10,974 nt of DNA from Leucogyrophana mollusca (lineage: Eukaryota > Basidiomycota > Agaricomycetes > Boletales): contig MU266857.1 of NCBI GenBank assembly GCA_021014945.1, positions 1 through 10,974 on the forward strand. The letters run 5' to 3'. The position numbers and the translations under genes were made by a program. The notes beneath the pieces were generated by a model, which was not told the DNA's origin, searched no databases, and saw only the letters and a list, made by a program, of their open reading frames with translations. Shown piece by piece: positions 6,671-10,974 of this stretch (positions within the stretch are counted from its first letter, which is position 1; every line of letters begins with the position of its first letter).

Positions 6671-7081
6671 TGTAACGGAGTGAGTCAAATATGACCCAAG
6701 CTCGACATATAACCAAAACCCTAGTAGAAGTGATAAGAGTGTGAGTCTATTCCTCTGGCAAAGTGCCTAGGGAACTATGAATGAGTTGAGGATAAGATCC
6801 AAGAGAACTCGATTGAGTTCCTTGGTTGTACATTCAAGGTTTATATATGTTACATAGTATGTACTTGTTTGGGTTTGTATGTACAAGTAGACAGTCCGGA
6901 GATTAAGTATGGAATGTACTAGAAGACAGGACAAGCATAAGCGTGAGATACATGTGATTGTCACTGGTAAGGTAAGTAGCCGAGTACCGGTCACGTGATA
7001 TGGATATAAATATTGGTAGCTAAGTCCATGTGCTACGTACGGATAAGAGAAAAGAAAAGTAAAAATAAGTGTTCCGTAACA
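6671..7081 (-). repeat. Retro-2 5' LTR (411 bp)
   Basis: Minus strand begins TGTTACGGAACAC (7081) and ends ACTCCGTTACA (6671); the ends are near-perfect inverted copies (TGTTACGGA versus TGTAACGGA). A TATATAAA box lies at 6847-6840 (minus) and the likely RNA start near 6814. A TCACGTGA site occurs near 6992. Not a solo LTR: bases beyond the two edges (GCAGC above 7081, TCTAG below 6671) do not match, as expected when internal sequence follows. Confidence 0.7.
6804..6847 (-). promoter_or_regulatory. Retro-2 LTR promoter: TATA box and predicted RNA start
   Basis: TATATAAA from 6847 (minus) and the primer-complementary AATCGAGTTCT from 6814, 33 nt apart. The start also lies within a small inverted repeat, GAACTC and GAGTTC (6805-6820). 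Confidence 0.5.
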
Positions 7082-7499
7082 GCAGCATCTCTGGGTACTG
7101 CGTAGTGGATCCTATTGCCCCATTTGTTTAAGGGATGCCACGTTTTTTATCTGCTCTCCTGATTTTGAAGGATGGCCACATTTAATTTAGAAGGACAGCC
7201 CATTATATTCTGCTCTCTTAATTTTGAAGTACATTCTCGTGGTAGTTTTGAAGTGATCCGTAAGTTCTTTATCAAAACAGGTAGGTAAGTTTGAAGCTCT
7301 TCAAAAATGCCGTGAGTTATACAAAGCTCTTCAAAGATGTCGTGAGTTATACACTTCAGTGTGTAGGCAAGGGCCTTAGATTACTTGAAAAAAAATGGGT
7401 CCCACTAGCGCCTTGCTGCATATGTCTCCTTATTGTTTGTTTCCTTATATGCTCTACTCTGCTTTTGTACTACTTATTGTTCCTATTGCTCTGCATGAC
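7082..7499. other. Gene-free flank with reiterated motifs
   Basis: Sequence between Retro-2 and LTR-B copy 2. No convincing gene: the longest plus frame (from a TTG at 7291) has no ATG near its start and is a run of hydrophobic residues. TTTGAAG recurs four times (near 7167, 7227, 7246, 7289), and TCTGCTCTC followed by ATTTTGAAG occurs twice about 59 bp apart, suggesting an old decayed repeat. Confidence 0.5.
7294..7353. repeat. 30-bp tandem duplication
   Basis: Units 7294-7323 and 7324-7353 differ at only two of 30 positions, both transitions. They share AAGCTCTTCAAA and CGTGAGTTATACA. Confidence 0.9.
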
Positions 7500-7504
7500 A
7501 GCTG

Positions 7505-7889
7505 TGACAAATCTAAGGAATTCCGGAGTTAGTCCAGAGCTCAGCCGGTGCCCGGAGTTAGGCAGATAACGGCTATATTCACCTAAGGAATTCTGGAGTT
7601 AGTCCGGAGCTACGGTACAGTTAGTAAAGTAGCAATCCTAAGTAAATATAAACTACTCACCTCAGCCGGTGCCCGGAGTTAGGCAGATAATGCCTGAGGT
7701 GCACTACAGTAAAATAGAGCTATATATAGGGCGGAGGTACCACTCGCTTAGTACTATGGAGAACAGAGCACAATGGAGGAAAGCGACAATAGTGCTCTGC
7801 ACAATAGTACACTTACTCCGGACAGTCCGGAGTTGGTCGGATCATGACTCCTGAGTGGCGGAATGACTCAGAGTTAATGGGTTTTGACA
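7505..7889. mobile_element. LTR-B copy 2: 385 bp, inverted relative to copy 1, with internal duplication
   Basis: Begins TGACAAATCTAAGG and ends GGGTTTTGACA on the plus strand, the reverse complement of the copy 1 ends. Flanked by a perfect 5-bp target duplication AGCTG (7500-7504 and 7890-7894). Most of its length matches copy 1 closely, including the CTATATATAG block. It differs by lacking ~26 bp of a hairpin region and by duplicating its end: 7513-7569 is repeated at 7583-7690, the second carrying a 51-bp insert. No coding capacity. Confidence 0.85.
7610..7660 (-). other. 51-bp intron-like insertion inside LTR-B copy 2
   Basis: On the minus strand the insert begins GTGAGT (7660-7655), contains TACTAAC (7626-7620) and ends TAG (7612-7610), 11 nt after the branch-like A. 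These match fungal 5' splice, branch and 3' splice signals, and 51 nt is a typical basidiomycete intron length. The same point is uninterrupted (GGCTGAG joined to CTC) in LTR-B copy 1 (4937/4938) and in the sister duplicate within copy 2. Confidence 0.55.
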
Positions 7890-8190
7890 AGCTGTCAGTC
7901 TTTTGTTTCAACTTAACAATAATCTGCATTTCCTCCAAGCTCCGGCTCCATCCCTCTATGCTCCGCTGACATGTCCTTTTGTTATATGATTTATACTATA
8001 CTCAGTTTGTGTTAGTTATCCACATCTTGCTCTGAAACACTTGTAGTATAAAAGCCTGTACTTTACATTGTTTGTACTCAGTTTGAATATTGACTAAGTT
8101 GATTCTCCTACTCATCCTCCGTACCTCTGCGTGTTCCAATCTCCAAACACAACTCCACCCTCTGTCTTTCGATACTTTGCATTACTCTCC
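7890..8190 (+). other. Promoter-like stretch without a following gene
   Basis: TATAAAAG at 8047-8054 (plus), bracketed by two copies of TACTCAGTTTG (7999-8009 and 8075-8085), followed by a pyrimidine-rich block (~8103-8217). TATA box then CT-rich tract is common in fungal promoters. No plus-strand frame worth calling follows, and coding-like sequence beyond 8190 is on the other strand. It may be part of an unrecognised LTR. Confidence 0.35.
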
Positions 8191-8814
8191 CTATACTCTC
8201 CTGTTCTCTGCCTTTCCAAAATATTGGGACCAAGTCCGCAGAAGGGCGCAGTGCATTAACTGAAGCCAAGTCCCTTCCGTCTTCGCTATATCATTAAGCT
8301 TACTTGTCGCAATCTCCAGAGCTAGCTCCGGAACCTCGGAATTGCGTACTTGACAGTTTGCCAGTACTTCCACAGGAGCTAGTGCTTCCATTTGACTTCT
8401 TCCTACAATGTTTTCGAGCCCTTGCTCCAGCATACACCGGAGACAATTTTCCATCAATTCTGATGGTTGTCACGCAGTTGACTGCGCACTTCCTACTTCC
8501 CCCATGGTGCTCTCCCACACCACTTCTGGCTGCTTTCCCACAGCCGTCGAGCCCTGCTTGAGCGCCCCTTCCTGGGCGCTTTTGCTATTTTTAGCTGTAG
8601 GGTCAGTAGGCCCTGTGTTCATCTCCGAGTTATCTGTGTCAATCTCGGGATTGGCGCTGATCAGCTCCGGAGTTTCAACGGTAGAAGCTGTTTGCTTCTT
8701 TTTCTTGCCTCTTTGCCCACCCGATGGGGTGGGATCTTTTCCAGATGACACTTGGTCACTCAGAGGCACTGGGCCTCTTTTTGCCAATGGCCTCAATGTC
8801 TGTGTATTGGACAT
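8191..8814 (-). pseudogene. Unrecognised coding remnant with one in-frame TGA
   Basis: One frame runs from an ATG at 8814 (MSNTQTLRPLAKRG) to a TAG at 8191, interrupted only by TGA at 8472-8470. Codons before the stop (~114) give a hydrophilic, low-complexity segment with a GKKKKQ basic patch and an acidic Ser/Thr/Glu stretch. Codons after it (~92) look like a helical domain (CMLEQGLENIVG, LALEIATSKLND, LMHCALLRTW). The TGA is what a CpG transition would make from CGA. After 8191 a +1 frame stays open for ~30 more codons. I do not recognise the family; a Gag-like protein of another element or a host gene relic are both possible. An upstream TATA box and an intron-like 5' segment suggest it was once transcribed. 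Confidence 0.4.
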
Positions 8815-8849
8815 ACTGGTATAGTGCACTTTTGTGGGTGTTCAAAAAA

Positions 8850-8897
8850 CTGTAAGGGTCTCTTACTATAGAGTTGATGACTCTACTACTTACTCAC
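8850..8897 (-). other. Possible 48-nt intron in the 5' leader of the 8814 frame
   Basis: Minus strand begins GTGAGTAAGT (8897) and ends CTTACAG (8850), a fitting length for a fungal intron. No strong branch sequence is visible. The segment between 8897 and the ATG has a stop in the coding frame, so it would be non-coding leader. Confidence 0.3.
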
Positions 8898-8978
8898 ACC
8901 TCGGAACGTGACCTTGTGTCTATTCCAGTGGTGTATGTATGTAGTGTAAAAGATGTATATAAAATATTACTCATCAAC

Positions 8979-8986
8979 TATTTATA
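8979..8986 (-). promoter_or_regulatory. TATA box upstream of the 8814 frame
   Basis: TATAAATA on the minus strand within a symmetric CTATTTATAG, about 170 nt upstream of the ATG at 8814. Single motif evidence. Confidence 0.35.
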
Positions 8987-9215
8987 GGCCACAGGTGTGG
9001 CTGTGTCTTACAGTAATTGTCCTGGGAAGCATCGAGGATAGATCTAAAGACTTGGGACCAATCAGCCATCACAGCAAATTCAGGGGAAAATCAGGAATTG
9101 ATAGATTGGATAGTTTGTGTGGATGAGAAACTGCTTAGCTGGTGCAAAGATAGCGAATGTGAAAATCAACTCGGCCGACTGATGGGGCCACGCCATCAAC
9201 CAACAACCATCCCAC
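8987..9215. other. Intergenic, nothing recognised
   Basis: No convincing gene. A plus frame from 9017 (83 codons) reads through the tandem repeat at 9216 and shows no family features. ACTCGGCCGA at 9171-9180 resembles the CTCGGCCGAG core of the following repeat and may be a third decayed unit. Confidence 0.4.
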
Positions 9216-9345
9216 GATCACCTGATCTAGTGACCAACGTGCCTCGGCCGAGAAACACCCCTGCATGATGCAATGGATCACCTGAATTATGTTGATCTAC
9301 TGACCAATGCACCTCGGCCGAGCGACCCCCCTGCATAACGCAATT
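9216..9345. repeat. Imperfect tandem duplication, ~60 and ~69 bp
   Basis: Unit 1 (9216-9275) and unit 2 (9276-9345) both run GATCACCTGA, CTGACCAA or GTGACCAA, CCTCGGCCGAG, CCCCTGCAT and GCAAT. Unit 2 has about 9 extra bases near its start. Both contain the palindrome CTCGGCCGAG. Confidence 0.8.
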
Positions 9346-9382
9346 TCCAAAGTCAGACTGGTCCAGGCCAGGCCTGCTAATG

Positions 9383-9417
9383 TCACGTGACTTCCGCTCC
9401 ACTCTTCTATCACGTGA
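9383..9417. promoter_or_regulatory. Paired TCACGTGA sites, 27 bp apart
   Basis: TCACGTGACTTC occurs at 9383 and 9410, each followed by a similar GC.CCACTC stretch, so this is a 27-bp tandem unit. A decayed TCACATGA lies near 9466. CACGTG is the core bound by fungal bHLH factors of the Cbf1/Pho4 type. No gene is identified that they would control. Confidence 0.35.
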
Positions 9418-9419
9418 CT

Positions 9420-9740
9420 TCAGCGCCACTCAGAATAAGGGTCAACCAGCCCAAAGTCTGGCCAAGTCACATGATAAAGAGGGTTTGGTTTGGCAAATAG
9501 TGCTGTCGTTGTCCGGTTTGGTCTGGTTTTTCCACTTCTGGGTGGAACCGAGGACTGAACGGCGGTCCAGTTCTGGGGAGGCCCCCAAACTGGGGACCGG
9601 ACCAGTCCTGGACCAAACACCAGGTCCAGTTTGTGTTCGGGACCGTCCAGACACATTCGAACCGACTGCAATTGATGTGGACGAGAGGCTCATTCGCACA
9701 TTGGATACAAGAAGGTGGGTGAATACTCAGTTCAATAAGG
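9420..9740. other. GGTCC/GGTTTGG-rich degenerate repeat tract
   Basis: Many short variants of GGTCCAG, GGACCGGACC and GTCCGGTTTGG. A hairpin CTGGACC (9608-9614) and GGTCCAG (9623-9629) has a perfect 7-bp stem. Open frames exist on both strands (plus 9380-9868) but read as repeat translation. I call no gene. Confidence 0.4.
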
Positions 9741-9925
9741 ACGCACCAGTTCTGTTGCAGGCGCCTGGGGTTCGGTGGGGGCGTGTGTGGTTTGTTCCGG
9801 ACACCTGGGGTCCAATGGGGACGCCTGGGGTTCGTTCCAGACCCTTGATGTCAACTCCAGACACCTAGGGATTGATCAGGATGCCTGGGGACCGAGGGGG
9901 ACGTATGTGGTTCGTTCCAGACACC
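9741..9925. repeat. 20-bp minisatellite, ~9 units in exact register
   Basis: Units begin at 9741, 9761, 9781, 9801, 9821, 9841, 9861, 9881 and 9901, with a partial at 9921. Consensus is about ACRCCTGGGGTTCGTTCCAG. Bases differ between units but no unit has an indel. The array ends where the solo LTR begins. Confidence 0.85.
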
Positions 9926-10550
9926 TGTCAAATCCGGTTCCTCCGGTGCTTTCCGGGGAACTCCAGACTAAGGAGTAAGCGTAGAAATATAGATAGGAGT
10001 GAACGAACTGAATCCGGAGTTGGAATGGAACGTTGGCTTCAGCTTATGTGCCGCGCCTTCGCTCGAGTTCAGTTCCGTATTTTGGAGGTGATTCGGAAGG
10101 GCTCGGAGTGATACAAAAGGTGAAGGAGAACTGAGGAAGTCTTAGTTTAGACTTAGGAAGGGAAATCGGAGAGGAGATCAGAGGCGGAAAACAGAGGAGG
10201 TAATTTAGATGATATTCGAACTGAAGTACATAGATACATCAGAGCAATATTTATAGTACGGAGTCGGGCTGTGCTACGGAGTACAGTAACCGGAAAACCG
10301 GTGCAAGAAACAATAAGTAAGATCAAAGGGGAATAGTTCCGGAGAACGGAGTGGGTCCGGAAAACAGAGGGGGCGATGTACACAGGATTAGTATGACAGA
10401 CGGAGGATAAATAATAAAGTTAATATGGAGACTAACAAAGGCAATGCATAATAAAATGGATACTATAACTGACAACATACAGAAGGTCCGAACGAGGTGG
10501 TGTTCGGCCCGAGGGACCGGTGGAGAGTCCGGAGGACCGGAGGCGGAACG
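9926..10550 (-). mobile_element. Solo LTR of the Retro-1 family (625 bp)
   Basis: On the plus strand starts TGTCAAATCCGG and ends GGCGGAAC followed by G, matching the Retro-1 LTR at 4420-5351 without the LTR-B insertion. TATAAATA (minus, 10255-10248) and the primer-complementary ATATTCGAACT (plus, 10212-10222) are conserved. It sits inside the minisatellite after ACACC, but no ACACC follows the right end. Instead LTR-X starts two bases on, so the second half of the target duplication is probably displaced. The last base is G where A is expected. Confidence 0.85.
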
Positions 10551-10551
10551 A

Positions 10552-10974
10552 TGATGAGCCTCGTGTTCATCTAGGCCCAGATTTCGCGATTTACGAGTCA
10601 TTTCGAAGCCACGACCACGTTATCAAGGGCGCGATAACACCAAAGGGCCGTGATGAAGTTCGATACTATCTCGACAGCCTTCGACGAGCTACTCGGGACC
10701 TCGATATACCTCGAAGGACCGAACGGAGTCGAGGGACGGGTGCGACGGGGCGTTGTGGCTCCGTACGGGCATAGGAGACCGTGTCACGAGGGAACTAGGG
10801 CAGAGGGCTAGGTTGGGGACGTCGGGGGCGCGCGGCCCAGTCGAATCGAGCTTGAGGACCCTCGGAGCGCGGTGGGTCACTTAAGCGAAGTCACTTTATA
10901 ACCCACATGTATGCTTCGAACAAAACAGATTCCATTTCTCCCTCAGAGTCAGAGTTTCATTTCTGCGTCTAAGG
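10552..10974 (+). mobile_element. LTR-X fragment, 5' part, running off the window
   Basis: Begins TGATGAG, then CTC, CTAGGC and GATT spaced as at 326 on the minus strand. Very rich in TCGA. A TATAACCC box lies at 10897-10904, 345 bp from the start, followed by a pyrimidine-rich stretch, which fits U3 followed by the RNA start. A plus frame to 10774 crosses the LTR junction and has no family features. Apart from the first ~40 bp, similarity to the left fragment is weak by eye, so they may be related families and not copies of one element. Confidence 0.45.

Larger units (their letters stand above)
5352..7081 (-). mobile_element. Retro-2: 5' part of a second Ty3/gypsy element, with nested insertions at its broken end
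   Basis: Minus-strand order is 5' LTR (7081-6671), primer site (6668-6658), long leader, small open frame (6131-5784), then gag (from 5780), broken at 5471. LTR-C remnant and Retro-1 occupy the continuation. Retro-1 is therefore younger than Retro-2. No pol is present in the window. Confidence 0.7.

Noticed and set aside
7291..7569. Plus frame of 92 codons with hydrophobic middle resembling a membrane protein
   Set aside because: No ATG near its start (TTG at 7291), begins in the 30-bp tandem repeat and runs into LTR-B.
4683..7889. LTR-B copies as terminal-inverted-repeat DNA elements (MITEs)
   Set aside because: Ends are TG...CA with only ~7 bp of imperfect inversion and 5-bp duplications, which fits LTRs better.
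8408..8824. Plus frame of 138 codons opposite the 8191-8814 remnant
   Set aside because: Its hydrophobic composition is what antisense of an acidic, lysine-rich frame gives; the minus frame looks more protein-like.
8224..9061. TTGGGACCAA at 8224 and 9052 as paired primer or integration sites
   Set aside because: A 10-bp match without LTR edges nearby; probably chance.
9380..9868. Plus frame of 162 codons
   Set aside because: Covers GGTCC-rich repeat and the 20-bp minisatellite, whose unit is not a multiple of three; no family features.
9741..9925. CRISPR-like array
   Set aside because: Units are directly adjacent with no spacers, in a eukaryotic setting; it is a minisatellite.
9926..10550. 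The right-hand LTR as the 3' LTR of a full element extending to the right
   Set aside because: No polypurine tract next to its right edge, and LTR-X begins there instead.

Overview
The window looks like a transposon-rich, gene-poor stretch of a fungal genome, most likely an agaricomycete basidiomycete. The basis is the style of the Ty3/gypsy (chromovirus/Tf1-sushi-like) proteins and the short fungal-type intron signals. This is inference from family resemblance; no host marker gene is present. I recognise no intact host gene, rRNA, tRNA or CRISPR array.

The left half is a Ty3/gypsy LTR retrotransposon on the minus strand (Retro-1, 327-5351). In element order it has a 5' LTR (5351-4420), a self-priming-type primer site, a very short leader, gag (4385-2937), a protease frame reached by a -1 shift at an A6 run followed by a perfect 10-bp stem, and then RT-RNase H and the integrase zinc-binding domain in a third frame. 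The integrase stops at 327, where sequence of another LTR family (LTR-X) starts with TGATGAG. A fragment with a matching start lies at the right end of the window (10552-10974), in the opposite orientation.

The middle (5352-7081) is the 5' part of a second gypsy element (Retro-2, minus strand): 5' LTR 7081-6671, primer site, long leader, and a gag broken off by a putative LTR-C fragment and then by Retro-1. Both gypsy elements have the same layout. A TATA box lies 33-35 nt upstream of an 11-nt LTR sequence complementary to a site 2 nt past the LTR, as expected for Tf1/sushi self-priming.

Two copies of a short LTR-like element (LTR-B, TG...CA ends, perfect 5-bp target duplications) occur. One is nested in the Retro-1 LTR (4683-4972). 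The other is inverted at 7505-7889 and carries a 51-bp insert with the 5' splice, branch and 3' splice signals of a fungal intron. The solo Retro-1-type LTR at 9926-10550 keeps the empty site for the first insertion.

The right part (7890-9925) holds an unoccupied promoter-like stretch, an unrecognised minus-strand coding remnant broken by one TGA (8191-8814), short tandem duplications, a pair of TCACGTGA sites and a 20-bp minisatellite in strict register. The inferred order of events is: Retro-2 landed, LTR-C entered its gag, Retro-1 entered LTR-C, and LTR-B and LTR-X later entered Retro-1. The relative order of LTR-B and LTR-X cannot be told.
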